DNA of 34,562 nt from Streptomyces sp. NRRL B-24085 (GCF_001282115.1 NZ_LJBR01000086.1:1-34562), one strand, 5' to 3'. Positions 23,355 through 32,081 are shown, counted from the stretch's first letter. The notes: generated from the sequence alone by a model not told the origin. Translations and numbers: made by a program.

Positions 23355-24050
23355 CCCGAGCTGAGCCCGCAGCCACTCCTCCACCTCGCCCACGTGGGCG
23401 GCCGCCGCCGCCCTGGCCGCCTCCGGGTCGTGGGCGACCAGCGCGCGGTGGATCGCCGTGTGCTCGCGGCGGGTGCGTTCGAAGGCGCCCTCCTCCTGGT
23501 AGCCGCGCCAGACCCGGGCCCGGAAGGTACGGGAGGACAGGCCCTCCAGGATCGCCGCCATGGTGTCGTTGCCGGCGGCCGCCGCGATCTCGCGGTGGAA
23601 CGCCAGGTCGTGGGCGAGGATCTCCTCCGGATCGTCCGTGGCGTTCATGGCCGTGAGGTGTTTCTCGACCTCGGCGAGCTGGTCGGGGGTGATCCGGGCG
23701 GCGGCCAGCGCGGTCGCCGTCGACTCCAGGATGCGGCGCACCTCAAGGAGCTCCACCAGCCGCGGCCCCCGCGACAGGTCGGCGACCACTCCGAAGGTCT
23801 CCAACAGGTCGCCGGCCTCCAATTGCGTGACGTAGATGCCCGAGCCGTGCCGGGCCTCCAGCACCCCCAGGACCGTCAGCGCCCGGATCGCCTCCCGCAT
23901 CGAACTGCGCGAGATGCCCAGCTGGACCGCCAGTTCACGCTCGGTCGGCAGCCGCTGGCCGGGCTCCAGCCGGCCCTCGCCGATCATCGCCTTGATCTGC
24001 TCGATGGCGCGCTGCGTCACGGTGCCCTTCTGCGGGGCTGTCTCGTCCAC
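23349..24050 (-). CDS. FadR-type GntR transcriptional regulator (FCD domain) of the L-fucose operon
   Basis: The 233-residue protein has an N-terminal GntR winged helix (AIEQIKAMIGEGRLEPGQRLPTEREL, then SRSSMREAIRALTVLGVLEARHGSGIYV) and an all-helical FCD effector domain with the expected D-x3-H, H and H metal-site residues (HDLAFHREI, EHTAIH, AAHV). FCD regulators commonly sense sugar acids or other carboxylates; in this context L-fuconate or 2-keto-3-deoxy-L-fuconate is a reasonable guess. GTG 24050 is preferred because GGAGGAG lies just upstream. It diverges from the sugar transporter/fucose operon. Its 3' end is embedded in the last unit of the 34-bp repeat array. Confidence 0.9.
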   Translation of the reverse strand: MDETAPQKGTVTQRAIEQIKAMIGEGRLEPGQRLPTERELAVQLGISRSSMREAIRALTVLGVLEARHGSGIYVTQLEAGDLLETFGVVADLSRGPRLVELLEVRRILESTATALAAARITPDQLAEVEKHLTAMNATDDPEEILAHDLAFHREIAAAAGNDTMAAILEGLSSRTFRARVWRGYQEEGAFERTRREHTAIHRALVAHDPEAARAAAAAHVGEVEEWLRAQLGP

Positions 24051-24060
24051 GCCACTCCTC

Positions 24061-24088
24061 CGCTCACCGGGTGCCACTCACCGGGTGC
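24061..24088. repeat. Tandem duplication of a 14-bp element in the gntR leader
   Basis: CTCACCGGGTGC occurs at 24063-24074 and again at 24077-24088, a 14-base period with one mismatch in the linking bases. Each copy contains a small dyad CACC-G-GGTG. It lies just upstream of the gntR ribosome site. Confidence 0.6.
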
Positions 24089-24108
24089 GCCGAAGTCTAG
24101 CCATCGAT

Positions 24109-24121
24109 GTGGTCGGACCAC
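24109..24121. promoter_or_regulatory. FadR/GntR-type operator palindrome
   Basis: GTGGTC-G-GACCAC is a perfect dyad with the TGGTCnGACCA core typical of FadR-subfamily GntR regulators. It lies between the divergent gntR gene and the transporter operon, 59 bases from the gntR start. Confidence 0.7.
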
Positions 24122-24159
24122 TACGGCCTCAGAACGGGAAAATCTGCCGCTGGAGGGTA

Positions 24160-24187
24160 TTGCCAAGGGCGAGTGGTCTGATAAGTA
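24160..24187 (+). promoter_or_regulatory. Candidate promoter of the fucose operon with second half-operator
   Basis: TTGCCA (24160-24165) resembles a -35, and TAAGTA (24182-24187) is a weak -10 at 16 bases. GTGGTCTGAT at 24173-24182 repeats the left arm of the upstream operator, centred 64 bases (about six helical turns) away. Binding there would block the promoter. The hexamers are weak; the half-site is clear. Confidence 0.42.
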
Positions 24188-24253
24188 TGCCGTCATCTGC
24201 TCGACCCGTGCACGTTCGACCATGCGAGAACACGCTCAACGAGGAGCCGCCAG

Positions 24254-25327
24254 ATGCCCGGCAGGACAGTGGGGAAGCGGAACAGGATTCGGATCGTCGG
24301 TGCGGTGGCCGCGGCCGCGAGCGCCTCGCTCGTGCTCGCCGCGTGCGGCAGCACCAAGGACACCGGCAGCGCCGGCAGTGCGGGAGGCGACGGCACCGGC
24401 AAGGTGGGCGTGATCCTGCCGCTGCTGACCTCGCCGTTCTGGCAGTCGTACAACGACTACGTGCCGAAGATGGCCAAGTCCGAGGGGGTGGACACGCTGA
24501 AGACGGTCAACTCCAACAGCGACCCCTCCCAGCAGATCACCGACATCAACAACGAGCTCAACCAGGGCGTGAAGGGCCTGGTCGTGGCCCCGCTGGACAG
24601 CGCCGCCATCGAGGCCGGCCTCGACCAGGCCGAACGCAAGGGCGTCCCGGTCGTCGCGGTCGACGTGGCCCCCGACAAGGGCAAGGTCGCCATGGTCGTA
24701 CGGGCGAACAACGTGTCGTACGGCGAGAAGGCCTGCCAGTACCTCGGGGAGCAGATCCCCTCCGGCAAGGTCGTGCAGATCATGGGCGACCTGGCCTCCG
24801 TCAACGGACGCGACCGCTCTGAGGCCTTCCGGGCCTGCGTGAAGAAGAACTTCCCGAAGCTCAAGGTCCTGGAGATCCCCGCCAAGTGGGAGTCCGACAC
24901 GGCCGCCTCGCAGCTCGGCACCCTCCTGAACGCCAACCCCGACATCAAGGGCATCTACATGCAGGCCGGTGGCGTCTACCTCGCGCCGACCCTGCAGACC
25001 CTCAAGTCGAAGGGGATGCTGAAGAAGGCGGGCACCGCGGGCCACATCGCCATCGTCTCCAACGACGGCATCCCGCAGGAGTACGACGCCATCCGCAAGG
25101 GCGAGATCGACGCCACCGTCTCCCAGCCCGCCGACCTGTACGCCAAGTACGGCATGTACTACATCAAGGCGGCGATGCAGGGGAAGACCTTCGAGCCCGG
25201 CCCGACCGACCACGACTCCACGATCGTCAGGCTGCCGAGCGGCATCCTGGAGGACCAGCTCCCCGCGCCCCTGGTCACCAAGGACAACGTCGACGACCCC
25301 GAGCTGTGGGGCAACACCGTCAAATGA
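24254..25327 (+). CDS. Sugar ABC transporter substrate-binding lipoprotein, ribose-binding type (CUT2)
   Basis: A 357-residue protein with a basic N-terminus, a hydrophobic segment and lipobox LAAC (C31), then a periplasmic-binding-protein type I fold: VGVILPLLTSPFW, IKGIYMQAGG, VSNDGIP and GEIDATVSQP. The N...QITDINNELNQGVKGLVVAPLDS section is typical of RbsB-like proteins that bind monosaccharides. ATG 24254 has GAGGAG seven bases before it. Its stop overlaps the ATPase start (ATGA at 25324). The operon's enzymes suggest the ligand is L-fucose or a similar 6-deoxy sugar. Confidence 0.93.
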   Translation: MPGRTVGKRNRIRIVGAVAAAASASLVLAACGSTKDTGSAGSAGGDGTGKVGVILPLLTSPFWQSYNDYVPKMAKSEGVDTLKTVNSNSDPSQQITDINNELNQGVKGLVVAPLDSAAIEAGLDQAERKGVPVVAVDVAPDKGKVAMVVRANNVSYGEKACQYLGEQIPSGKVVQIMGDLASVNGRDRSEAFRACVKKNFPKLKVLEIPAKWESDTAASQLGTLLNANPDIKGIYMQAGGVYLAPTLQTLKSKGMLKKAGTAGHIAIVSNDGIPQEYDAIRKGEIDATVSQPADLYAKYGMYYIKAAMQGKTFEPGPTDHDSTIVRLPSGILEDQLPAPLVTKDNVDDPELWGNTVK

Positions 25328-26817
25328 GCACCCCACTGGTTGAAGCCCACGGGGTCGTCAAGCGGTACGGCCCCACGACCGCCCTCGCCGACGGCCGCCT
25401 CACCGTCCTGCCCGGCGAGTCCCACGCGCTCGTCGGCCGCAACGGCGCCGGCAAGTCCACCCTCGTCAGCCTCCTCACCGGCCTCCAGGCCCCCGACGAG
25501 GGCACCGTCCGCTTCGACGGCGAGCCCGCGCCCCCGCTCGGCGACCGCGACGCCTGGCGGGCCAAGGTCGCCTGCGTCTACCAGAAGCCCACCGTCGTCC
25601 CCGAGTTGACGGTCGCCGAGAACCTCTACATCAACCGGCAGCCGCTCCGGCGCGGGTTCATCAGCTGGCGGGCCCTGAGGAAGGAGGCCGCCGAACTCCT
25701 CGACACCTGGGACGTGCGCGTCGACCCGGAGGCGCGCACCGCCGACCTCAAGGTCGAGGACCGCCAAATGGTGGAGATCGCCCGGGCGTTGAGCTTCGGC
25801 GCCCGCTTCATCGTCCTCGACGAACCGACCGCGCAGCTCGACAACCGGGAGATCGAGCGGCTGTTCGCCAGGATGCGTACGCTCCAGGGCTCCGGTGTCA
25901 CCTTCCTGTTCATCTCGCACCACCTCCAGGAGGTGTACGAGGTGTGCCAGACGGTGACCGTCCTCAGGGACGCCCGCTGGATCACCACGGCCCCGGTCGC
26001 CGACATGCCCCGGGCGGCCCTCGTCGAGGCCATGGCCGGTGAGACGGTCGCCGAACAGCACGTCCGGCCTAGGCAGGTCGAGGAGAGCGGCCCCGTCCTC
26101 CTCGACGCCCGCGGCCTCACCTCCGACGCCTACGAGGACGTCGACCTCACCGTGCGCCGCGGCGAGGTCGTCGGACTCGCCGGCATCAGCGGCAGCGGCA
26201 AGACCGAGCTCGCCGAGACCTTCACGGGACTGCACACCCCGACGAGCGGCACCGCCCAGCTCGACGGCAGACCGCTGCCGTTCGGCGACGTACGGGCCAG
26301 CCTCAAGGCCGGCGTCGGCTTCGTGCCGCGCGACCGGCACGCCCAGGGCCTGGTCCACGGCATGACCATCGGCGACAACGCCACCCTCAGCGTCCTGGAC
26401 CGGCTCGGCCGCCGCGGCTTCGTCGGCACCGACCGCAAACGGGGCTTCGCCACCGGGCTGATCGACCGCCTCGACATCCACACCGAGGGCCCCGACCAGC
26501 CCGTCTCCGACCTCTCCGGCGGCAACGCGCAGAAGGTCGTCATGGCCCGCGCCCTCGCCTCGGACCCCCGGCTGCTGGTCCTCATCAACCCCACCGCGGG
26601 CGTCGACGTGAAGTCGAAGGAGTCCCTGCTCTCCCGCGTGGACACCGCCCGAGAGGACGGCACCGCGGTCCTCGTCGTCTCCGACGAGCTCGACGACCTG
26701 CGCCGCTGCGACCGCGTCCTCGTCCTCTTCCACGGCCGCGTGGTCGCCGAGCACCCGGCCGGCTGGCGCGACCACGCGCTGATCGCCTCCATCGAAGGAG
26801 TGGACCACCATGGCTGA
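25324..26817 (+). CDS. Sugar ABC transporter ATP-binding protein, tandem-domain RbsA type, second site degenerate
   Basis: The 497-residue protein has two fused ABC domains. Domain 1 has Walker A GRNGAGKST (K44) and Walker B FIVLDEP (D166, E167), but its signature reads LKVEDRQ (142-148) instead of LSxGQ. Domain 2 has Walker A GSGKT (K293) and a good signature LSGGN (397-401), but Walker B reads LLVLINPT, with I421 and N422 in place of the Asp and Glu. In a head-to-tail dimer, site 1 (Walker A1/B1 with signature 2) is intact and site 2 (Walker A2/B2 with signature 1) is degenerate. I recall the NPTAGVDVKSK variant in other actinobacteria. It overlaps the binding-protein stop by 4 bases and the permease start by 8 bases. 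Confidence 0.95.
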   Translation: MSTPLVEAHGVVKRYGPTTALADGRLTVLPGESHALVGRNGAGKSTLVSLLTGLQAPDEGTVRFDGEPAPPLGDRDAWRAKVACVYQKPTVVPELTVAENLYINRQPLRRGFISWRALRKEAAELLDTWDVRVDPEARTADLKVEDRQMVEIARALSFGARFIVLDEPTAQLDNREIERLFARMRTLQGSGVTFLFISHHLQEVYEVCQTVTVLRDARWITTAPVADMPRAALVEAMAGETVAEQHVRPRQVEESGPVLLDARGLTSDAYEDVDLTVRRGEVVGLAGISGSGKTELAETFTGLHTPTSGTAQLDGRPLPFGDVRASLKAGVGFVPRDRHAQGLVHGMTIGDNATLSVLDRLGRRGFVGTDRKRGFATGLIDRLDIHTEGPDQPVSDLSGGNAQKVVMARALASDPRLLVLINPTAGVDVKSKESLLSRVDTAREDGTAVLVVSDELDDLRRCDRVLVLFHGRVVAEHPAGWRDHALIASIEGVDHHG

Positions 26818-27835
26818 CACCCAGGCCCCGCCCGTGAAGCGGGCGCGGGTGCCCGAGACACGGGCGGCCCGGACGGTCCTGCTGCGCCGCGCCCGCGAAC
26901 TCGCCCTCGTGCCCGCGCTGTTGCTGCTCATGGTGCTCGGCGCGTTCGTCAACGACTCGTTCCTCACCGAGCGCAACCTCATCTCCATCCTGGGCGCCTC
27001 GGCGGCCCTCGCGATGGTCGTGCTGGCCGAGTCGCTCGTCCTGATCACCGGCAAGTTCGACCTGTCCCTGGAGTCGGTCGTCGGCATCGCGCCGGCCGTG
27101 GGAGCCCTTCTCGTCCTGCCCGCCGCCCAGTCCGGCTGGGGCACCGAACTCCCGGCCGCCCTCGCCCTGTTGGCGGTCCTGGTCGTCGGTGCGGCGGTCG
27201 GCGCCTTCAACGGCGTCCTGGTCGTGAAGTTCAAGCTCAACGCGTTCATCGTGACGCTCGCGATGCTGATCGTGCTGCGCGGACTGCTCGTCGGCGCGAC
27301 CAAGGGCAAGACCCTCTTCGGCATGCCGGACAGCTTCTACTCCCTGGCGACGACGACCTTCCTGAGCATCCCGATGTCCGTGTGGCTCGCCGCCGTCGCC
27401 TTCGCCGTCACCGGCCTCGTCCTGAAGTACCACCGCATCGGCCGCTCCCTGTACGCCATCGGCGGCAACGCCGACGCGGCCCGCGCCGCCGGCATCCGTG
27501 TCGAGCGCGTGATGCTCGGCGTGTTCGTCGTCGCGGGCGTCCTCGCCTCCGTCGGCGGCATCATGCAGACCGGCTACGTCGGCGCGATCAGCGCCAACCA
27601 GGGCCAGAACATGATCTTCACCGTGTTCGCGGCCGCGGTGATCGGCGGCATCAGCCTCGACGGCGGCAACGGCACCATGTTCGGCGCCCTGACCGGCGTA
27701 CTCCTGCTGGGCGTCGTACAGAACCTGCTCACGCTCGCCCAGGTGCCGTCCTTCTGGATCCAGGCCATCTACGGCGGAATCATCCTGGTCGCTCTCATGA
27801 TCGCCCGTGTGACGACGGGCCGCGCGCAGGACTGA
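26810..27835 (+). CDS. Sugar ABC transporter permease, RbsC type (CUT2)
   Basis: A 341-residue membrane protein of the BPD_transp_2 family with 8-10 hydrophobic segments starting around residue 35. Family motifs include GKFDLSLES (the G-x-x-DLS-V-G region), [22 protein letters not shown], and [15 protein letters not shown], the cytoplasmic loop that contacts the ATPase. One permease gene is enough because CUT2 permeases form homodimers. ATG 26810 lies inside the end of the ATPase gene (8-base overlap), so translation is coupled. Confidence 0.94.
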   Translation: MADTQAPPVKRARVPETRAARTVLLRRARELALVPALLLLMVLGAFVNDSFLTERNLISILGASAALAMVVLAESLVLITGKFDLSLESVVGIAPAVGALLVLPAAQSGWGTELPAALALLAVLVVGAAVGAFNGVLVVKFKLNAFIVTLAMLIVLRGLLVGATKGKTLFGMPDSFYSLATTTFLSIPMSVWLAAVAFAVTGLVLKYHRIGRSLYAIGGNADAARAAGIRVERVMLGVFVVAGVLASVGGIMQTGYVGAISANQGQNMIFTVFAAAVIGGISLDGGNGTMFGALTGVLLLGVVQNLLTLAQVPSFWIQAIYGGIILVALMIARVTTGRAQD

Positions 27836-27866
27836 GCCCGCCCCGCCCCCTACCGAAAGGCCCTCC

Positions 27867-29216
27867 GTGTCCTCGACGCCCGCCCGTATCAGCGCGGTAG
27901 ACACCCACGACATCCGCTTCCCCACCTCGCGCGAGCTCGACGGCTCCGACGCGATGAACCCGGACCCCGACTACTCGGCGGCCTACGTCGTCCTGCGCAC
28001 GGACGCGGCCGACGGGCACGAGGGACACGGGTTCACCTTCACCATCGGGCGGGGCAACGAGGTCCAGGTCGCCGCGATCGAGGCGCTGCGCGGGCACGTG
28101 GTGGGACGCTCCGTCGAGGAACTGTGCGCGGACCCGGGCACGCTGAACCGCGACCTGATCGGCGACAGCCAACTGCGCTGGCTGGGGCCCGAGAAGGGCG
28201 TGATGCACATGGCGATCGGCGCGGTCGTCAACGCCGTGTGGGACCTGGCCGCCAAACGCGCCCGGAAGCCGCTGTGGCAGCTCCTGGCCGACGCCGAGCC
28301 CGAATGGCTGGTCCGGCAGGTCGACTTCCGCTACCTCACCGACGCCCTCACCCCGCAGGAGGCGCTGGACCTGCTGCGCCGGGGCCGGGCGGGCGCCACC
28401 GAACGCACCTCGAAGCTCCTCGCCACCGGCTATCCCGCCTACACCACTTCCGCCGGCTGGCTCGGCTACGACGACGAGAAGCTCACCCGGCTCGCCGCCG
28501 AGGCCGTCACCGCCGGCTTCCGGCAGATCAAGCTCAAGGTCGGCGCGGACCTCGCGGACGACGTACGGCGCTGCCGCGTCGCCCGCCAGGTCGTCGGCCC
28601 GGGCATCCGCGTGGCGATCGACGCCAACCAGCGCTGGGACGTCGACGAGGCGATCCGCTGGACCGAGGCGCTCGCGGAGTTCGACCCGTACTGGATCGAG
28701 GAGCCCACCAGCCCCGACGACATTCTCGGGCACGCCGCGATCCGCAGGGCGGTCGCCCCGGTGAAGGTCGCCACCGGCGAGCACGTCCAGAACCGGGTCG
28801 TCTTCAAGCAGCTCCTCCAGGCGGGCGCCCTCGACGTCGTCCAGATCGACGCGGCCCGCGTCGGCGGCGTCAACGAGAACCTGGCCATCCTGCTCCTCGC
28901 GGCCAAGTTCGGCGTACCGGTCTGCCCGCACGCCGGCGGGGTCGGCCTGTGCGAACTCGTCCAGCACCTCTCGATGTTCGACTACGTGGCCCTGACCGGC
29001 ACGACCGAGAACCGGGTCATCGAGTACGTCGACCATCTGCACGACCACTTCCTGGACCCCGTGGTGATCACGGACGGCCACTACACGGCACCCACCGCGC
29101 CGGGCTTCTCGGCCGCGATGCGCCCGGAGTCCATCGCGCGGTACACGTTCCCGGGCGGCGCCTTCTGGGCAGAAGACCTCGCCGACGACACGGAGAAGAA
29201 GGGGCGGGCGGCATGA
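27867..29216 (+). CDS. L-fuconate dehydratase (enolase superfamily)
   Basis: The enzyme dehydrates L-fuconate to 2-keto-3-deoxy-L-fuconate. The 449-residue sequence matches the L-fuconate dehydratase group almost motif for motif, including the human homologue ENOSF1 as I remember it: [59 protein letters not shown] and [17 protein letters not shown]. Catalytic and metal residues are K222 and K224 (KLK), D252, E278, E305 (GEH) and H355. Start is GTG 27867 with GAAAGG six bases upstream, 31 bases after the permease stop, the only real gap within the fucose operon. L-rhamnonate dehydratase is less likely because of the motif match. Its stop overlaps the next start (ATGA). Confidence 0.93.
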   Translation: MSSTPARISAVDTHDIRFPTSRELDGSDAMNPDPDYSAAYVVLRTDAADGHEGHGFTFTIGRGNEVQVAAIEALRGHVVGRSVEELCADPGTLNRDLIGDSQLRWLGPEKGVMHMAIGAVVNAVWDLAAKRARKPLWQLLADAEPEWLVRQVDFRYLTDALTPQEALDLLRRGRAGATERTSKLLATGYPAYTTSAGWLGYDDEKLTRLAAEAVTAGFRQIKLKVGADLADDVRRCRVARQVVGPGIRVAIDANQRWDVDEAIRWTEALAEFDPYWIEEPTSPDDILGHAAIRRAVAPVKVATGEHVQNRVVFKQLLQAGALDVVQIDAARVGGVNENLAILLLAAKFGVPVCPHAGGVGLCELVQHLSMFDYVALTGTTENRVIEYVDHLHDHFLDPVVITDGHYTAPTAPGFSAAMRPESIARYTFPGGAFWAEDLADDTEKKGRAA

Positions 29217-29968
29217 GCGACTTCGAGGGTCTGAGGGCCCTGGTGACAGGCGGCGCCTCCGGCATCGGCCGGGCCACCGCGGAACTCCTCACCGTACGCG
29301 GTGCCCGGGTCGCCGTCCTCGACCTGGACCCCTCGTCCGTGGAGGAGCCGCTGCTCGCCTACCGGGCCGACGTCACCGACGACGCCTCGGTGCGGACGGC
29401 CGTCGCCGCGGCCGCCGCCGACCTCGGCGGGCTCGACGTGCTGGTCAACAACGCGGGCATCGGAGCGCAGGGCACGGTCGCGGACAACGACGACGAGGAA
29501 TGGCACCGCGTCCTCGACGTCAACGTCGTCGGCATGGTCCGGGTGGCCCGCGCCGCCCTGCCCCACCTGCGCGAGTCGGCGCACGCGGCGATCGTGAACA
29601 CCTCCTCGATCGCGGCCACCGCGGGCCTCCCGCAGCGGGCCCTGTACAGCGCGACCAAGGGCGCGGTGTACTCCCTGACCCTCGCCATGGCCGCCGACCA
29701 CGTCCGCGAGGGCATCCGCGTGAACTGCGTCAACCCCGGCACGGCGGACACCCCGTGGATCGGCCGCCTCCTCGCCAAGGCCCCCGACCCGGCCGCCGAG
29801 CGGGCCGCGCTGGAGGCCCGCCAGCCCACCGGCCGCCTCGTCTCGGCCGACGAGGTCGCGGGCGCCATCGCCTACCTGGCGAGCCCGCTCTCCGGCGCCA
29901 CCACCGGCACCTCCCTCGCCGTCGACGGCGGCATGCAGGGCCTGCGCCTGAGGCCGGTGGGCCGGTGA
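29213..29968 (+). CDS. SDR oxidoreductase, candidate 2-keto-3-deoxy-L-fuconate dehydrogenase
   Basis: A classical 251-residue [11 protein letters not shown] loop (12-19), DVT and NNAG motifs, S132 (NTSS), Y145 and K149 (YSATK), and the PGTADTPW substrate-loop region. An Asp after the second beta strand (LDLD) favours NAD over [12 protein letters not shown] and the position next to L-fuconate dehydratase fit 2-keto-3-deoxy-L-fuconate dehydrogenase, which makes the 2,4-diketo product. An L-fucose dehydrogenase role is the alternative, though the aldo/keto reductase downstream suits that better. It is coupled on both sides (ATGA at 29213, GTGA at 29965). Confidence 0.88.
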   Translation: MSDFEGLRALVTGGASGIGRATAELLTVRGARVAVLDLDPSSVEEPLLAYRADVTDDASVRTAVAAAAADLGGLDVLVNNAGIGAQGTVADNDDEEWHRVLDVNVVGMVRVARAALPHLRESAHAAIVNTSSIAATAGLPQRALYSATKGAVYSLTLAMAADHVREGIRVNCVNPGTADTPWIGRLLAKAPDPAAERAALEARQPTGRLVSADEVAGAIAYLASPLSGATTGTSLAVDGGMQGLRLRPVGR

Positions 29969-30924
29969 GGACGCACACCCTCGGCGGCAGCGGCGTCCCG
30001 GTCAGCGCACTGGGCTTCGGCGGCGCCGTCATCGGCAACCTCTACACCGAGGTGACCGACGAGCAGGCCCACGAGGCGGTGACGGCCGCCTGGGAGCGCG
30101 GCATCCGCTACTTCGACACCGCCCCGCACTACGGTCTGGGCCTGTCGGAACGCCGGCTGGGGCAGGCCCTGAGGTCGTTCCCGCGCTCGGAGTTCACGGT
30201 CTCCACGAAGGTCGGCCGCCGCCTGGAGCCCACGCCGGCCCACGGCGACGACCTCGCCCACGGCTTCGCCGTCCCCGCCGCCCACCGCCGTGTGTGGGAC
30301 TTCTCGGCGGACGGCGTACGACGCACCCTGGAGGCGAGCCTCGAACGGCTCGGCCTGGACCGCGTGGACGTCGTCTACCTCCACGACCCCGACGACCACG
30401 CCGAACAGGCCTTCCACGAGGGCTATCCGGCGCTGGAGAAACTGCGTTCGGAGGGCGTGGTCCGCGCGATCGGCGCCGGGATGAACCAGACGGAGATGCT
30501 CACCCGCTTCGTCCGGGACACCGACGTGGACGTGGTGCTGTGCGCCGGAAGGTACACCCTGCTCGACCGGAGCGCGCTCACGGATCTGCTGCCCGCCGCC
30601 GAGGAACGGGGCGTGTCCGTCGTGGTCGGCGGTGCCTTCAACTCCGGTCTGCTGGCGGATCCGCGGCCCGGGGCGACGTACAACTACTCCGAGGCACCGG
30701 GGGAGTTGCTGGACCGGGCCCTGCGGCTGAAGGCGCTGGCCGAGCGGCACGGCATCGGTCTGCGCGCCGCCGCCCTCGCGTTCTGCGCGGCCCACCCGGC
30801 GGTCGCGAGCGTCCTGGTGGGCGCCCGCTCGGCGGCCGAGGTCCACGACAGCGCCGACCAGTTCGCCACCGCGGTACCCGCCGCCTTCTGGCAGGACCTG
30901 AGGGACACCGAGGAGCTCGCATGA
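29965..30924 (+). CDS. Aldo/keto reductase, candidate L-fucose (D-threo-aldose) 1-dehydrogenase
   Basis: The 319-residue protein has the complete aldo/keto reductase tetrad: D51 and Y56 (FDTAPHYG), K82 (STKVGR) and H140 (YLHDPDD). The sequence resembles the D-threo-aldose 1-dehydrogenase/L-galactose dehydrogenase group (LGFGGAVIGNLY, SERRLGQAL, GGAFNSGLLA), which oxidises C1 of L-fucose-type sugars to the lactone. That would be the first step of the pathway encoded here. Start GTG 29965 overlaps the SDR stop; its stop overlaps the mutarotase start (ATGA at 30921). Confidence 0.9.
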   Translation: MRTHTLGGSGVPVSALGFGGAVIGNLYTEVTDEQAHEAVTAAWERGIRYFDTAPHYGLGLSERRLGQALRSFPRSEFTVSTKVGRRLEPTPAHGDDLAHGFAVPAAHRRVWDFSADGVRRTLEASLERLGLDRVDVVYLHDPDDHAEQAFHEGYPALEKLRSEGVVRAIGAGMNQTEMLTRFVRDTDVDVVLCAGRYTLLDRSALTDLLPAAEERGVSVVVGGAFNSGLLADPRPGATYNYSEAPGELLDRALRLKALAERHGIGLRAAALAFCAAHPAVASVLVGARSAAEVHDSADQFATAVPAAFWQDLRDTEELA

Positions 30925-31235
30925 GAGTCGCCCTGCACACCAAGGTCCGCGCCGACCGCGTCGCCGAGTACGACGCCGCCCACCGCGAGGTCCCCGTCGA
31001 GCTCACCGAGGCGATCCGCGCCGCCGGGGCCACCTCCTGGACGATCTGGCGCAGCGGTACCGACCTCTTCCACGTCCTGGAGTGCGAGGACTACGCCCGT
31101 CTCCTCGCCGAACTGGAGCAGCTCCCAGTGAACGTCGCCTGGCAGGCCCGCATGGCAGACCTCCTCGACGTGGTGCACGACTACTCGGGCGCGGGCGCCG
31201 CGGCGAGCCTGCCCGTCGTGTGGGAACTGCCGTGA
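30921..31235 (+). CDS. RhaM-type sugar mutarotase (DUF718), probable L-fucose mutarotase
   Basis: The 104-residue protein has the length and pattern of the RhaM family (HTKVRADRVAEYDAAHREVPVEL, SWTIWRSGTDLFHVLECEDY, and a C-terminal VVWEL ending). These enzymes interconvert the anomers of 6-deoxy-hexoses. In this operon it would supply the anomer used by the sugar dehydrogenase. The conserved Y and H of the active site (AEYDAAHREV) are present. It overlaps both neighbours by four bases. Confidence 0.9.
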   Translation: MRVALHTKVRADRVAEYDAAHREVPVELTEAIRAAGATSWTIWRSGTDLFHVLECEDYARLLAELEQLPVNVAWQARMADLLDVVHDYSGAGAAASLPVVWELP

Positions 31236-32068
31236 CGGTCGTGGACGCGCACCACCACCTGTGGAACCTGTCGGTGCGGGACCAGGACTGGATCGCCCCC
31301 GGCAGTCCGCTGCGCCGGGACTTCACGATGGCGGACCTGGTCCCGGAGGCCGCCGCGGCGGGGGTCGACCGCACGGTCCTCGTCCAGACGGTCACCGTGC
31401 CCGAGGAGACCCCGGAGTTCCTGGCCCTGGCCGCCGAGCACGAGCTGATCGCGGGAGTGGTCGGCTGGACGGACCTGACCCGGCCGGACGTCGCCGACGA
31501 ACTGGCCCGCCTGCGTGACCTTCCGGGCGGCGACCGCCTGAAGGGCGTCCGCCACCAGGTCCAGGGCGAGCCGGACCCGCAGTGGCTGCTGCGGCCAGAC
31601 GTGTGCCGGGGCCTTGCGGCGGTGGCCGAGGCGGGCCTGGTCTACGACCTGGTCGTCCTCCCGCATCAACTGCCCGCCTGCGTCGAGGCCGCCGTAGCGC
31701 TCCCACAGCTCACCTTCGTCCTGGACCACCTGGGCAAACCGCCGATCGCCTCTGGAGCCCTGTCCCCCTGGGCGGCCGACGTCCGCGCACTGGCCGCCCT
31801 CCCCAACACCGTCTGCAAGCTCTCCGGCATGGTCACGGAGGCGGACCTCGCCACCTGGACCCCCGACGACCTGCGCCCGTACGCCGACACCGTCCTGGAG
31901 GCCTTCGGCCCGGACCGCCTGATGTTCGGCTCGGACTGGCCGGTGTGCACCCTGGGGGCGGCCTACGCCGAGACGCTGTCCGTGACCAGGGAACTCATCG
32001 GGGGCCTGAGCGCGTCCGAACGCGCCGACGTCCTCGGCGCCACGGCCACCCGCACCTACGGCCTCTGA
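31232..32068 (+). CDS. Amidohydrolase-family protein, probable L-fuconolactonase
   Basis: A 278-residue metal-dependent TIM-barrel hydrolase of the COG3618 type. The HxH metal motif is DAHHHLW (H7, H9). Other family parts are GVRHQVQ, FVLDHLGKPP and the late metal Asp in MFGSDWPV. Characterised relatives hydrolyse sugar lactones such as L-fucono-1,5-lactone and L-rhamnono-lactone. Here it would convert the lactone from the aldo/keto reductase into L-fuconate for the dehydratase. GTG 31232 overlaps the mutarotase stop. It is the last gene of the operon and converges, after 13 bases, with the membrane protein gene; no clear hairpin separates them. Confidence 0.9.
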   Translation: MTVVDAHHHLWNLSVRDQDWIAPGSPLRRDFTMADLVPEAAAAGVDRTVLVQTVTVPEETPEFLALAAEHELIAGVVGWTDLTRPDVADELARLRDLPGGDRLKGVRHQVQGEPDPQWLLRPDVCRGLAAVAEAGLVYDLVVLPHQLPACVEAAVALPQLTFVLDHLGKPPIASGALSPWAADVRALAALPNTVCKLSGMVTEADLATWTPDDLRPYADTVLEAFGPDRLMFGSDWPVCTLGAAYAETLSVTRELIGGLSASERADVLGATATRTYGL

Positions 32069-32081
32069 CCCGCGGCACGCG

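Noticed and set aside
22262..24413. Repeat-containing proteins read rightward through the 34-bp array
   Set aside because: Open frames exist, but 34 bases shift the frame each unit, there is no ribosome site, and the frames run antisense through the gntR gene.
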